Origin: Candidatus Gastranaerophilales bacterium
GTDB taxonomy: Bacteria; Cyanobacteriota; Vampirovibrionia; Gastranaerophilales; Gastranaerophilaceae
Assembly (NCBI GenBank): GCA_024695865.1
Contig: JAILHI010000050.1
Coordinates: forward strand, 1 to 36,245
Direction of reading: 5' to 3'
Length of the DNA: 36,245 nt
Shown here: positions 1-8,729 of the stretch, piece after piece
Numbering within the stretch: the first letter of the stretch is position 1
How the letters are laid out: each line of letters starts with the position of its first letter
Position numbers and translations under genes: made by a program
Notes under the pieces: model-generated
Database searches by the model: none
The model's input: the letters and a program-made list of their open reading frames with translations, nothing else
What the model was told of the DNA's origin: nothing

Positions 1-1
1 A

Positions 2-1960
2 TCGTTCAAGTATATCGGGGCTGATTCCGTCCGTAAATCTTGACGGTTTTGAAAGCACCATGCCCGTAGCCATATCAAACATATCTGTCGGATAACTTAT
101 AAACAGATAGGTCTTTGCTCTTGTAACCGCTACATAAAAGAGTCTTAATTCCTCGTCCAATTCTTCTGATGAATTAAATGAGTATAATGACGGAAATTTA
201 CCGTCAACGGCACCTATGATAAAAACGGCTTTATATTCCGTTCCCTTTGCGCCATGGATTGTTGAAAGTGTCAGACATTCGTCTTTTATTGCGCCCTCTT
301 CGGTATCCGTAACGGACAATTCGGGAGGTTCTAATGCCATGTCCGATAAAAAACTTTCCAAATCTGAATATTTTGATGCGAGATATAAAACATGCTCCAA
401 ATCTTTTGCCCGTTTTTCCCCGTCATCATAGTGTTCGGTCAAAATCGGTTCATAAAATTCAAGAATTTTTTCTACCGCTTTTTTAGGCTCTGCCGTATAT
501 TCTTTTGCCTTGTCTATTACTGCAAGCAAGCCTGCCGTTCCTTCCTTTTGGGCGGGTTTGAGCGGCAATGCCGAGGGTATGGCTTTAATATCCGAGGTTA
601 AAACGGGTAACAATTTTGATATTGCTGCCGTTCCTATTCCTGTTTGCAGGTGCAAAATTCTGCTCCATGATATTTCGTCTTTGGGATTTAAAACGACTCT
701 TAAATATGCCGTAATATCTTTGACATGCGCAGTTTCGGTGAATTTTAAACCACCGATTTTTCTGTACGGGATTTTTTGTTTTATAAGTTCCGTTTCAACA
801 TCGTGCATCATTGAGGCGCTTCTTGACAAAACGGCTATATCGTCTAACGACATACCGTCCTCATTGCAAAATTCCAATATTCTCTGAACGACAAATTCGC
901 CCTCTTCTTTTGTGTCTTTGCAGCAAATTATTGCAGGTTTTTCCGAACTTTCGATTGTCGAAAACAGGGTCTTTGAATATTTTTCTTTTGCCTTTTCGAG
1001 AATTTTGTTTGCAAAATCGAGGATATTTTGAGAACTTCGGTAGTTCTGCTCTAGAGTAACGATTTTGCAGTTTTCGTAAATCTTCGGAAAATCGAGAATG
1101 TTTTTAAAATTTGCGCCTCGGAAAGAATAAATACTTTGAGAATCATCGCCCACCGCAGTTACATTGTTGTGGGTTGAAGCAAGAAGCCTTACAATCTGCG
1201 CCTGAATACTGTTTGTATCTTGATATTCGTCAATCAGAATGTATTTGTATTTTTGGCTGATTTTATTTCTTATGCTTTCGTTTGACATCAAAAGTGCTTT
1301 TAAATATAAGAGCAAATCGTCATAATCGAGCAATGAACGCTGCTTTTTATAGTCATTGTACATTGCGGCGATTTTCATGATTTTTTCACTGCAGTGTTCA
1401 AATTGCGGAAACTCGTTTTTGATAATCTGTTCGATGTTTATGTCTTTGTTTATGGTCTTTGAATAAATATCCAAAATCGTGCTTTTTTTTGGAAAACGTT
1501 TGTCTTTTTTTGTAAGAACCTGACTTCTTATATGGTTGATAACATCTTCCGCATCACTTCGGTCAATGACAGTAAAATTACTTTTTAAATCCGCAAATTG
1601 TGCATATCTGCGCAAAATCATATTTGCAAAAGAGTGAAATGTTCCGCCCATAATTTTTTTCAGCCCTGTTGACAAAACCGCTTCTGCTCTTGAAATCATT
1701 TCTTTTGCGGCACGTCTTGTAAAGGTCAGAAGAAGAATGTTTTCGGGGCTGATGCCGTCCTCAATGAGTCTTGCGACCTTATAGGTTAAAGTTCTGGTTT
1801 TTCCCGAACCTGCGCCTGCAATTATTAATAACGGATTATCCTTATGCCAAACGGCTTCAAACTGCGCAGGATTAAGTTCCTTTTCGTAATCGATTTTATA
1901 GGTTTTTTCTTTCGGTTCCGTTTTTTTGAGTTTATATTTTTTTACGACAATATCATTCAT
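2..1960 (-). CDS. UvrD/PcrA/Rep-type superfamily 1 DNA helicase, C-terminus cut by window edge
   Basis: This is an ATP-dependent 3'-5' DNA helicase of the UvrD/PcrA/Rep group, involved in repair or removal of replication blocks. About 653 residues are readable without a stop before the window ends. Reading the minus strand from the ATG at 1960 shows Walker A GAGSGKT near residues 49-55, then LLTFTRRAA, the Walker B DEYQD, motif III GDDSQSIYSFRGA, motif IV EQNYRSS, motif V STIHGAKGTEY and motif VI LFYVAVTRAK, all in family order. An N-terminal tail of about 28 residues precedes the Q-motif region (LNPAQFEAV). No Shine-Dalgarno sequence is visible before the ATG. It lies 24 bases downstream of the small membrane-protein gene and probably shares its transcript. 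The motifs cannot by themselves separate UvrD from PcrA or a paralogue, so no symbol is given. The family call is secure; the true C-terminus is unknown. Confidence 0.95.
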   Translation of the reverse strand, partial: MNDIVVKKYKLKKTEPKEKTYKIDYEKELNPAQFEAVWHKDNPLLIIAGAGSGKTRTLTYKVARLIEDGISPENILLLTFTRRAAKEMISRAEAVLSTGLKKIMGGTFHSFANMILRRYAQFADLKSNFTVIDRSDAEDVINHIRSQVLTKKDKRFPKKSTILDIYSKTINKDINIEQIIKNEFPQFEHCSEKIMKIAAMYNDYKKQRSLLDYDDLLLYLKALLMSNESIRNKISQKYKYILIDEYQDTNSIQAQIVRLLASTHNNVTAVGDDSQSIYSFRGANFKNILDFPKIYENCKIVTLEQNYRSSQNILDFANKILEKAKEKYSKTLFSTIESSEKPAIICCKDTKEEGEFVVQRILEFCNEDGMSLDDIAVLSRSASMMHDVETELIKQKIPYRKIGGLKFTETAHVKDITAYLRVVLNPKDEISWSRILHLQTGIGTAAISKLLPVLTSDIKAIPSALPLKPAQKEGTAGLLAVIDKAKEYTAEPKKAVEKILEFYEPILTEHYDDGEKRAKDLEHVLYLASKYSDLESFLSDMALEPPELSVTDTEEGAIKDECLTLSTIHGAKGTEYKAVFIIGAVDGKFPSLYSFNSSEELDEELRLFYVAVTRAKTYLFISYPTDMFDMATGMVLSKPSRFTDGISPDILER

Positions 1961-1984
1961 GACAATATTATATAACTTTTTTAA

Positions 1985-2314
1985 TTATTTTTTTGGCAGC
2001 AATTTTGGCTTTTTCTTAAACGGCAGTATTTTTTTATACCAACTGAAAACAGAAAAAGCAAAAACCCCGATTTTAAGAAATTTATCTAACATTTGTAAAT
2101 TTTTATCTTCTTTGTTTTCTTCGAAAGGATTTTGGAATTTTTTATTGAAGATTTCGAGAGAGAGCCTAAGTTCCGTCAGGCTGCCCGTAAAGCCCGAGTT
2201 TTTTATTTCTTCATTAATTTTTGCAATAGTATCTTTTAAAGTGTCAATTTTGCCTATAAGCCAGATAAATGCTGTAATTTCAACTACCAAAACAATTAAT
2301 AATAAGTTAACCAT
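1985..2314 (-). CDS. Small membrane-anchored hypothetical protein (109 aa)
   Basis: A 109-residue protein with one clear N-terminal membrane segment (about residues 2-20, LLLIVLVVEITAFIWLIG). A predicted helical, charged middle region follows (TLKDTIAKINEEI and later EIFNKKF), then a second short hydrophobic patch near residues 84-92 (VFAFSVFSW) and a very basic tail (KKKPKLLPKK). The overall shape resembles DUF948-like single-pass proteins, but I cannot assign a family. The start is supported by AAGGA six bases before the ATG at 2314. It is transcribed toward the helicase gene with a 24-base gap and is divergent from murT, with 69 bases between them. Function unknown. The plus-strand ORF covering the same region has no supporting start signal. 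Confidence 0.7.
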   Translation of the reverse strand: MVNLLLIVLVVEITAFIWLIGKIDTLKDTIAKINEEIKNSGFTGSLTELRLSLEIFNKKFQNPFEENKEDKNLQMLDKFLKIGVFAFSVFSWYKKILPFKKKPKLLPKK

Positions 2315-2383
2315 TTGCCGTCCTTCTGAAAAATTTATATTATTATAAAGTATAAAATAAATTTAAGAAATTCTCAACAATCT

Positions 2384-3730
2384 ATGGCTGATTTAAAATA
2401 TTATACGGCATTAATAGCCGCAAAAACCGCAACAACGTTAATTAAAATACTCGGCAAATCCAAGGCGACATCTGCTCCGGGTATGCTTGCAATGAAAATT
2501 TCAAAAGATTTTATACATCAGGCGGCAAAAAATAACAGAGAAAAAATAATAACCGTTACGGGTACTAACGGTAAGACTACAACGACAGGACTTTTGGCTC
2601 ACATCGTCAAAACTTCGGGCAAAAGAATTATTCACAATACCGAGGGCGCAAACATGCTCACGGGTGTTGCAACGGCTTTGGTTCAAAAGACGAAATTCTT
2701 TCAGGCTTCCGATTATCTTATTTTTGAAAGCGACGAAGCCTACCTGCAAAAACTTTATGATTTTATAAATGCCGATTATCTGCTTGTTACAAATCTTTTC
2801 CGAGACCAACTCGACAGATACGGTGAACTTGATATCACTTACAGAAAAATCAAAGAGGCAATAGACAAAAACGATAAACTGACGGTATTTATTAATGCCG
2901 ATGACCCGACACTCGAAAACATTGCTTCTAAAAACAAAAAAATCTATTTTGGTGTAAACAGCGTAGAATTTGCGTATGAACTCAAGGACTCTCTTGCTCC
3001 CGCCGAAAATACGTCATGCCCGTTATGCAGTGTGCCTTTGGAGTATGAAAAAAGATTTTATGCCCATATCGGTCATTACGTTTGTAAATGCGGTTATAAA
3101 AGAACTCAGCCCGAATATTCCTGTGATGTTAAGGTTTACGATTCTTATTCCGAGTTAACAATTCATTTCGGCGGCAAAGAAGCATCATTTACGGTTAATA
3201 TGCCCGGGTTATACAATGTTTATAATGCTCTCGGTGCAATATCCGCTGCGCTTGAAATCGGTATTGACGAACAGACAATTCAAAAGGCTTTATCCTCATA
3301 TTCATCGGTCTTCGGCAGGGCGGAAATGACAACGGTCTGCGGTAAAAAGACTTTAATTCAGTTAATTAAAAATCCTGTCGGCGCAAGCGAGGTAATAAGA
3401 CAAATTCAGGGGTTTGAAAAGTCAAAACTCGTTGTTATTTTAAATGACGATTATGCGGACGGCAGAGATGTTTCGTGGATATGGGACGCCGATTTTGAGG
3501 TGCTTCAAAGTTACGGACAAAAGATTATCGTTTCTGGAACTAGGGCAAACGATGCGGCTTTAAGGCTTAAATACGCAGGCGTAAATACAGAACTTATAAC
3601 CGTTGTTGATGATATTGAAACTGCGGTTTCAAAAGCGGCAGAAATGACGGCGGATGATGAAACACTTTTGATTTTGCCCACTTATACCGCCCTTTTAAAA
3701 ATGCAGACCTTTTTGAGCGAAATGAAATAG
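2384..3730 (+). CDS. murT: Lipid II isoglutaminyl synthase subunit MurT (Mur ligase-like)
   Basis: MurT, with the amidotransferase GatD, converts the alpha-carboxyl of D-glutamate in the lipid II stem peptide to isoglutamine. The 448 residues show the P-loop GTNGKTTT at 60-67, HNTEGANM at 84-91 and TNLFRDQLDRYGELD near 136-150. A four-cysteine zinc ribbon inserted in the Mur ligase middle domain (C212, C215, C234, C236) is the hallmark separating MurT from other Mur ligases. The C-terminal DUF1727-type domain carries NPVGASEV and ADGRDVSWIWDADFE; the Asp of GRD (about 362) aligns with the residue proposed to work in the MurT-GatD active site. The start has no good Shine-Dalgarno sequence (CAACAATCT before ATG), but the length matches the family. 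Neither neighbour is gatD, which is unusual because the two genes are normally adjacent. Gene identity is strong; function in isolation is inferred. Confidence 0.93.
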   Translation: MADLKYYTALIAAKTATTLIKILGKSKATSAPGMLAMKISKDFIHQAAKNNREKIITVTGTNGKTTTTGLLAHIVKTSGKRIIHNTEGANMLTGVATALVQKTKFFQASDYLIFESDEAYLQKLYDFINADYLLVTNLFRDQLDRYGELDITYRKIKEAIDKNDKLTVFINADDPTLENIASKNKKIYFGVNSVEFAYELKDSLAPAENTSCPLCSVPLEYEKRFYAHIGHYVCKCGYKRTQPEYSCDVKVYDSYSELTIHFGGKEASFTVNMPGLYNVYNALGAISAALEIGIDEQTIQKALSSYSSVFGRAEMTTVCGKKTLIQLIKNPVGASEVIRQIQGFEKSKLVVILNDDYADGRDVSWIWDADFEVLQSYGQKIIVSGTRANDAALRLKYAGVNTELITVVDDIETAVSKAAEMTADDETLLILPTYTALLKMQTFLSEMK

Positions 3731-3785
3731 CAGGGCAATCTTTTTCGGGGATTACTTCGCCGCTTCCGTTCCCCGTAAAAACGTA
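3731..3785. repeat. Degenerate copy of a widespread intergenic repeat (GCGAGG...GCAATC type)
   Basis: The space between the convergent murT and MFS genes is almost entirely filled by one element. Read on the minus strand it contains GGGGAACGGAAGCGGCGAAG followed by TAATC. This closely follows the common intergenic repeat of the form CATTGCGAGGA(N)CGAAGC(N)GGCAATC found in many unrelated genomes. CGGGGA (3746-3751) can pair with TCCCCG (3770-3775), flanked by T5 and A5 that extend the stem. Neither strand has a U-tract after the stem, so it is a poor intrinsic terminator. A better-developed copy lies at 21945-21990. Confidence 0.45.
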
Positions 3786-5159
3786 TTAAAGCCCTTTTCT
3801 GTAAACGGGATAGAGAATGATTATGCAGAGAAAGGCGGATATAATCCAGAACCACAAGGCCGATTGCCAGCCGAAGTTATCGATAAAATAGCCCGTTCCG
3901 ATTCCCGAGAGCATGGCTCCGAGATATCCGAAAACTCCGCAAAAGCCTGTTGCGGCTGCGGCAACTTTCTTTGATGATGATTCAACCGCACAAAGCCCGC
4001 CGATAAAGATTAACGGCCCTGCAGTAAATAAACCTATGCCCGATAAACAAACATAGTCGATTAAATCGTGTAACATTCCGTGTCCGTAGTTTTCCATAAG
4101 TCCGAAAAGACAAATAATTAAGCCGACACAGAAGATTATGTTAACGGGCATTCTTCTGCCCTTATACATTTTGTCGGACATTAAACCTGCAAGCAGAACA
4201 CCCGCAATACCAAAAAGCGGTAAAAACGTTTGCTTTTGTGTCGCAATTTCAAGATTGTCGCCTTTAAATTCAACCAAATATTTTATAATCCAATCTTCCG
4301 TTCCGTATCTGAAAATGTAAACAAAGACGAAAGATAAAACCAAAGTCCACATAATAGGATTGAAGAAGATATACTTTTTGAGAATTTCAAAATAAGACAT
4401 ATTTTCGTCTTCTTCTTTTTCACTTTCGGGCTTTTTGCCTTCTTTGTATTCTTCAATATCGGGCAGACCCTCTGTCTGCGGTTTATCGTACATGTGAGTT
4501 GCAATATAAATACAGGAAGCCAAATTTAAAAAGGCAGGGATTATAAATGCCGACTGCCAGCCGTATTTGGGAATTAAATATCCTGCAAGCAAAAAGACCA
4601 CGCAGGTTCCGAGTTGGTGAGATGTTGCCCAGATTGACCAGACGGTTCCTCTTTCTTTATTTGACCACCAGAACGTCAGAGCCTTTGTGCAAACGGGAAA
4701 TCCCGCAGATTGAAACCAGCCGTTTACGCCCCACAGGAACGACATAACGAGCAAAAGAACGGATTGTCCGCAATAATACATATTTGACGGAAAAACTAAC
4801 GGGCTGAAAGCAAAAAGTAAATTTGATACCGCAGAAATAAAAATTGAAACGGTCATAAATTTATTTGCATCTGCTTTATCTGCCAAAACGCCGTTTACGA
4901 ATTTGCCTATTGCGTAACTGAAATACAAAGCACTTCCCAAAATACCGAGTTCAATGTTTGAAAAACCGAGTTCTTTGCTTAATACGGGCAGCGCAACCGA
5001 AATGTTTTTTCTTGTAAGATAAAACATTGTATAGCCCAAAAAGCAGGAAGCAAAAATGTTTATTCTTTTTTTTCTGTATGTTTTTGCAACTTCTTCGTCA
5101 TTCATTGTGACGGGTTTTACATCGGGGGCTTTATAATAATTTATTATATTGTTCAGCAT
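3786..5159 (-). CDS. MFS transporter, UhpC/GlpT (organophosphate:phosphate antiporter-like) family
   Basis: A 457-residue inner-membrane transporter with about 12 hydrophobic segments split by a charged, Glu/Lys-rich central loop (near EEYKEGKKPESEKEEDE). The N-terminal sequence FLGYTMFYLTRKNISVALPVLSKELGFS and the following GSALYFSYAIGKFVNG are characteristic of the GlpT/UhpT/UhpC branch, which exchanges phosphorylated sugars or glycerol 3-phosphate for phosphate, or in UhpC senses them. The substrate cannot be read from the sequence. Initiation at 5159 has only a weak purine run (CGGAAC) upstream, but the N-terminus aligns well with the family. It follows the putative metal exporter on the same strand with a 63-base AT-rich gap, so co-transcription is uncertain. 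No two-component partner (UhpA/UhpB) is nearby, which favours a transporter over a sensor. Confidence 0.85.
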   Translation of the reverse strand: MLNNIINYYKAPDVKPVTMNDEEVAKTYRKKRINIFASCFLGYTMFYLTRKNISVALPVLSKELGFSNIELGILGSALYFSYAIGKFVNGVLADKADANKFMTVSIFISAVSNLLFAFSPLVFPSNMYYCGQSVLLLVMSFLWGVNGWFQSAGFPVCTKALTFWWSNKERGTVWSIWATSHQLGTCVVFLLAGYLIPKYGWQSAFIIPAFLNLASCIYIATHMYDKPQTEGLPDIEEYKEGKKPESEKEEDENMSYFEILKKYIFFNPIMWTLVLSFVFVYIFRYGTEDWIIKYLVEFKGDNLEIATQKQTFLPLFGIAGVLLAGLMSDKMYKGRRMPVNIIFCVGLIICLFGLMENYGHGMLHDLIDYVCLSGIGLFTAGPLIFIGGLCAVESSSKKVAAAATGFCGVFGYLGAMLSGIGTGYFIDNFGWQSALWFWIISAFLCIIILYPVYRKGL

Positions 5160-5222
5160 AACTGTTCCGTTTCTTTTTCAAAAAAATTGTATTACAAATA
5201 TAGGATTTGAAAAACAGAAAAA

Positions 5223-6128
5223 TCAAAAATGATACAATTCAAGCAAAAGACCTGCCGATATACTGATTAAAAGCAATAACGAAATAATTAAAACTGTATT
5301 TTTAATATCACTGTTTCTTTTAATCAAAACCAAAAGACCGAGTCCCGCACCTGATGAAAGACCCGCAACAACGGAGCCGAAACTCAAAACACCTTTCAGA
5401 TACATCATTGTTATCAAAACCGATACCGCACAATTCGGTATGAGTCCGAAGACGGCCGCAAATACAGGCTGTAAGAGCGAATGATGAAGCATTACCGCCT
5501 CGATTTTTTCCTGCGTAAAGATTTCAAACATATAGTTTAAACCGAGACATACCGCTAATATGAAGAAAAATATTAAAAAAGTATGTTTAATAGGGTGCAG
5601 CAAAACGGCTTTCCAGTTTTGTTCGGAAAAATGGTGATTGCAGCAGCCCGTTTCGGTTTCGACTTCTTTTTCTTCTGCGCTTGCTTCGTCTTTGTTTTCA
5701 AATGTTTTGACATGCGTTTTGATTAACATGTCGATTACATATCCCGAAACAATGGCAAGTATGAGTTTTATTAGAATTAAAAAGCCTACCGTCTTGATTT
5801 CTTCGGGTTTTACGATAAGTATCGGAATCGCTTCGTCAGAGGTTGCAATATAAACCGCTATTAAAGTACCTGTTGAAATAAATTTTCTGACATATAAAAG
5901 CGTTGCGACAATCGAAAAGCCGCATTGGGGAATAATTGCAAAAGCCGCTCCCAAAATCGGCCCTATTTTTTCTGAAAACTTCAAAAATGTTGTGATTTTT
6001 TTTGCATAATGGTTTTCAAAAATTTCAATAAATACGAAGATTATGAATAAAAAGGGTACCAGATTTAAACTGTCTTTGAGCGCATCAATGGCAAAATCGG
6101 GTATTATCGATAAAACTTTTTCAATCAT
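5223..6128 (-). CDS. Putative heavy-metal exporter, 10-TM ArsP_2-like family
   Basis: A 301-residue polytopic membrane protein built from two related halves. The first carries PQCGFS at 67-72 and the second PNCAVS at 231-236, each followed by a similar hydrophobic stretch ending in a short loop and LxxG, which points to an internal duplication. This pattern matches the putative 10TM heavy-metal exporter family (ArsP_2-like; related proteins have been called putative manganese transporters). The halves are joined by a long acidic cytoplasmic-type linker (about 140-172) containing the pair C162-C163 and H165-H166, a plausible metal ligand site. The start at 6128 has AAGG about ten bases upstream. 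It is divergent from nadB across 104 bases and upstream of the MFS gene. The metal is not determinable; efflux rather than uptake is inferred from the family name only. Confidence 0.75.
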   Translation of the reverse strand: MIEKVLSIIPDFAIDALKDSLNLVPFLFIIFVFIEIFENHYAKKITTFLKFSEKIGPILGAAFAIIPQCGFSIVATLLYVRKFISTGTLIAVYIATSDEAIPILIVKPEEIKTVGFLILIKLILAIVSGYVIDMLIKTHVKTFENKDEASAEEKEVETETGCCNHHFSEQNWKAVLLHPIKHTFLIFFFILAVCLGLNYMFEIFTQEKIEAVMLHHSLLQPVFAAVFGLIPNCAVSVLITMMYLKGVLSFGSVVAGLSSGAGLGLLVLIKRNSDIKNTVLIISLLLLISISAGLLLELYHF

Positions 6129-6232
6129 GAGTCACTTACCTTTTGAAAATATATTATCATAAACAAAATCACCCATAAGATATTTTTTATAGTATGATGT
6201 AAATGTTAACCTAAATTATAAAGGGAACGGAT

Positions 6233-7867
6233 ATGAAATCGTCCGAATATTCAACAATAATAGCAGGGAGCGGTATTGCAGGATTATATACGGCTTTAAG
6301 ACTTTCAGAGGGTAATCAGGGCAAACAAAAGATTTTGCTCGTAACAAAATCCAATCTGAGCGAGTCAAATTCCCGTTATGCGCAGGGCGGCATTGTAGGT
6401 GTTATGCGTGAAAATGCTTCGGATTCCGTTTCTCTCCATGTTAAAGATACTTTAAAGGCGGGTGCGGGGCTTTCTGATACTTCCGTTGTCAAGTTCATAT
6501 CCGAAAACAGTGAAAAAGTTATAAACGATTTGTTGTCGCATGGCGTTGATTTTGACAGAGATGAAGATGACAATCTGCGTTTTACTATGGAGGGCGCCCA
6601 CAGCGCAAGAAGAATTTTGCACGCAGGCGGCGATGCAACGGGTTTGTGTATAGAAAAAACTCTTGCCGAAAAAGTTCAGTCCTGTTCTAATATTCATATT
6701 CTTGAAGAAACTTTTATTGTTGAACTTTTGGTTAACTCTCAAAATGAGTGTAAAGGTGTAATCGCTTTTAATAATATTACGGGCGAGTACGAAACGTTTT
6801 ATGCAAATGCCGTTGTTCTTGCAACAGGCGGTTCGGGGCAACTTTATAAACATACGACAAACCCGTCCGTTACAACAGGGGACGGACTTGCTGCGGCATA
6901 TAGAGCGGGTGCTGTTATGCAGGATATGGAATTTGTTCAGTTTCACCCGACTGCATTTGAAGCAAAAACGGAAGAAAACATGTTTCTGATTTCGGAAGCC
7001 GTGCGGGGCGAGGGTGCAAAACTCTGTTACGCAGACGGCAAAACCTTTATGGAAAAGTATGACGAACGTCTTGAACTTGCTTCGAGAGATATCGTTACTA
7101 GGGCTATTTATAACGAAATGATGACTCGCGGGCTTTCAAACGTTTATCTTAATGCAACGATAATTGATAGGGATAAACTGAATAACCGTTTCCCGACAAT
7201 TTTGGGTATCTGCCGAAAAAACGGCATCGAACCCGAAAAAGATTTTATTCCCGTTTCGCCTGCGGCGCATTATTTAATGGGCGGTGTTAAAACCACCGTA
7301 ACGGGACTTACTTCAATTAAAAATCTTTATGCAATCGGCGAAACTTCCTGTACGGGGTTGCACGGAGCAAACAGACTTGCAAGTAATTCTCTGCTCGAAT
7401 GTGTCGTTTCCGCCTATGAAATAACGGAAAAATTACAGTATAAAAACTGTGAATTACCCGATTTTCACATAATTGAAAAAGACGAACGAATTTATAAAAC
7501 ACTGGATATCTATAAAAAAGAATTACCTTTAAATACCGTCGATTTTAAAGTATTAAGGCAGACTTTGCGAAATTTGATGTGGGATAAGGTCGGAATAATC
7601 CGAAACGAAAACAATCTTAAACAGGCTCTGACCGAAATTGATGAAATTGCAAAAACATTCGGATATACGGATAAATGTCCGTCAAAAGAGGCTTATGAAC
7701 TTCGTAATCTTTTAACTGTTGCAAAACTTGTTACCGAATTTGCAATCAGAAGAAAAGAATCAAGAGGCGGACATTACAGAGAGGATTACCCCGGAAAACA
7801 TGAACCTGCAAGACATTATACAAAATCAATAAATGATAATAAGTACGAGGAAATATATGTTAAATGA
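6233..7867 (+). CDS. nadB: L-aspartate oxidase
   Basis: This FAD enzyme oxidises L-aspartate to iminoaspartate, the first step of de novo NAD synthesis. Its 544 residues match the family length. The N-terminal dinucleotide-binding fold GSGIAGLYTALRLSE starts near residue 13. It is followed by SNSRYAQGGI, the capping-domain signature HGVDFDRDEDDNLRFTMEGAHS, ARRILHAGGDATG, ATGGSGQLYKHTTNP, EFVQFHPTAF, and SPAAHYLMGGVKTT with GLHGANRLASNSLLE. The C-terminal helical domain ends in ESRGGHYREDYP, shared with fumarate reductase/succinate dehydrogenase flavoproteins. The sequence upstream of the capping domain and the GAN(R) motif favour aspartate oxidase over SdhA. The ATG at 6233 follows AAAGGGAACGG. 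Its last 11 bases overlap nadC, so the two are translationally coupled. NadA, the usual partner, is not in the window. Electron acceptor could be oxygen, fumarate or quinone; see the etf genes downstream. Confidence 0.96.
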   Translation: MKSSEYSTIIAGSGIAGLYTALRLSEGNQGKQKILLVTKSNLSESNSRYAQGGIVGVMRENASDSVSLHVKDTLKAGAGLSDTSVVKFISENSEKVINDLLSHGVDFDRDEDDNLRFTMEGAHSARRILHAGGDATGLCIEKTLAEKVQSCSNIHILEETFIVELLVNSQNECKGVIAFNNITGEYETFYANAVVLATGGSGQLYKHTTNPSVTTGDGLAAAYRAGAVMQDMEFVQFHPTAFEAKTEENMFLISEAVRGEGAKLCYADGKTFMEKYDERLELASRDIVTRAIYNEMMTRGLSNVYLNATIIDRDKLNNRFPTILGICRKNGIEPEKDFIPVSPAAHYLMGGVKTTVTGLTSIKNLYAIGETSCTGLHGANRLASNSLLECVVSAYEITEKLQYKNCELPDFHIIEKDERIYKTLDIYKKELPLNTVDFKVLRQTLRNLMWDKVGIIRNENNLKQALTEIDEIAKTFGYTDKCPSKEAYELRNLLTVAKLVTEFAIRRKESRGGHYREDYPGKHEPARHYTKSINDNKYEEIYVK

Positions 7868-8684
7868 TTTTTTAGTGGAAGAACACGTTAAAAACGCTTT
7901 GAAAGAAGATATCGGATTTCAGGACGTTTCAACGGAAGCCTTAATGGACGACAAAGAGGTTACCGCTTATTTTAAAACGAGAGCAGACGGTGTTGTCTGC
8001 GGATTGTCCGTCGTTAAAAAAGTTTTTGAACTTCTTTCAAAAGATGCAAAAGTTACTTTTAACAAAAAAGACGGCGATAAAATAAGAAAAGGTGATTTGC
8101 TTGCAACCGTCACGGCACCGCAAAAATGTGTCTTAACAGGTGAAAGAACGGCATTAAACTATATCAGATATATGTCGGGTATAGCAACGGAAACAGCAAG
8201 ATATATTGATGCGATGAACAATCCTAATGTGCGTCTGACCGATACCAGAAAAACAATCCCCGGCTTCAGAATGTTTGAAAAGTATTCCGTCAGAACGGGC
8301 GGCGGTGTGCCTCACAGATACAATTTAAGCGATTGTATTATGATTAAGGATAACCATATCGAATGTGCGGGTTCTGTCACAAAAGCAATAGAACTTGCGA
8401 AAAAATACAATTCTCATGCACACAAGATTGAAATTGAATGTGAAAATGAAGAACAGATAAAAGAAGCGCTTAAATGCGGTGTGGATATAATTATGCTTGA
8501 TAATATGCCGATTGACGAAATGAAAAAGGCTATTGCGCTAATAAACAAACAGGCAATTGTTGAAGTAAGCGGTAATGTTACTATTGAAACAATAGGAAAA
8601 ATTGCGGCAATTAACCCCGATGTTATATCTACAAGTGCAATTCATTCGGGTGTAAAACCGCTTGATATAGGTCTTGATATGTAG
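7857..8684 (+). CDS. nadC: Nicotinate-nucleotide pyrophosphorylase (quinolinate phosphoribosyltransferase)
   Basis: This enzyme converts quinolinate and PRPP to nicotinate mononucleotide, releasing CO2. From the chosen ATG it has 275 residues, normal for the family. Visible signatures are the N-terminal ALKEDIGFQDVSTEAL, GERTALNYIRYMSGIAT, the PRPP/quinolinate-binding TDTRKTIPGFRMFEKYSVRTGGG with HRYNLSDCIMIKDNH, the EIECENEEQ strand, IIMLDNMP, VEVSGNVT, and the C-terminal ISTSAIHSGVKPLDIGLD. The reading frame is open eight codons further upstream, but ATG 7857 follows GAGG at a six-base spacing and begins where homologues begin. It overlaps the end of nadB by 11 bases. A 45-base gap separates it from etfB with no terminator, so transcription probably continues. 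Assignment is secure. Confidence 0.96.
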   Translation: MLNDFLVEEHVKNALKEDIGFQDVSTEALMDDKEVTAYFKTRADGVVCGLSVVKKVFELLSKDAKVTFNKKDGDKIRKGDLLATVTAPQKCVLTGERTALNYIRYMSGIATETARYIDAMNNPNVRLTDTRKTIPGFRMFEKYSVRTGGGVPHRYNLSDCIMIKDNHIECAGSVTKAIELAKKYNSHAHKIEIECENEEQIKEALKCGVDIIMLDNMPIDEMKKAIALINKQAIVEVSGNVTIETIGKIAAINPDVISTSAIHSGVKPLDIGLDM

Positions 8685-8729
8685 GTTTTAAAACTTCAAA
8701 TCAGGCAAAATACTAATCTCGGAGTATAA

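Noticed and set aside
1926-2348. Long plus-strand open frame opposite the small membrane-protein gene
   Set aside because: It has no ribosome-binding site, a phenylalanine- and serine-rich composition typical of an antisense AT-rich reading, and covers the well-started minus-strand gene.
3746-3775. Possible bidirectional terminator between murT and the MFS gene
   Set aside because: The stem has only six G/C-rich pairs with an 18-base loop, and neither strand has a U-tract after it; better explained as a degenerate intergenic repeat.
6129-6232. Possible NAD-responsive operator in the nadB upstream region
   Set aside because: There is a GTTAAC hexamer and AT-rich sequence, but no convincing paired half-sites for NiaR or NrtR.
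6452-6946. 164-residue minus-strand open frame inside nadB
   Set aside because: It lies entirely within a highly conserved gene on the other strand and has no recognisable motif or start signal.
8685-8694. GTTTTAAAAC palindrome between nadC and etfB
   Set aside because: Short, AT-only in the core and expected by chance in such DNA; no U-tract placement for a terminator.
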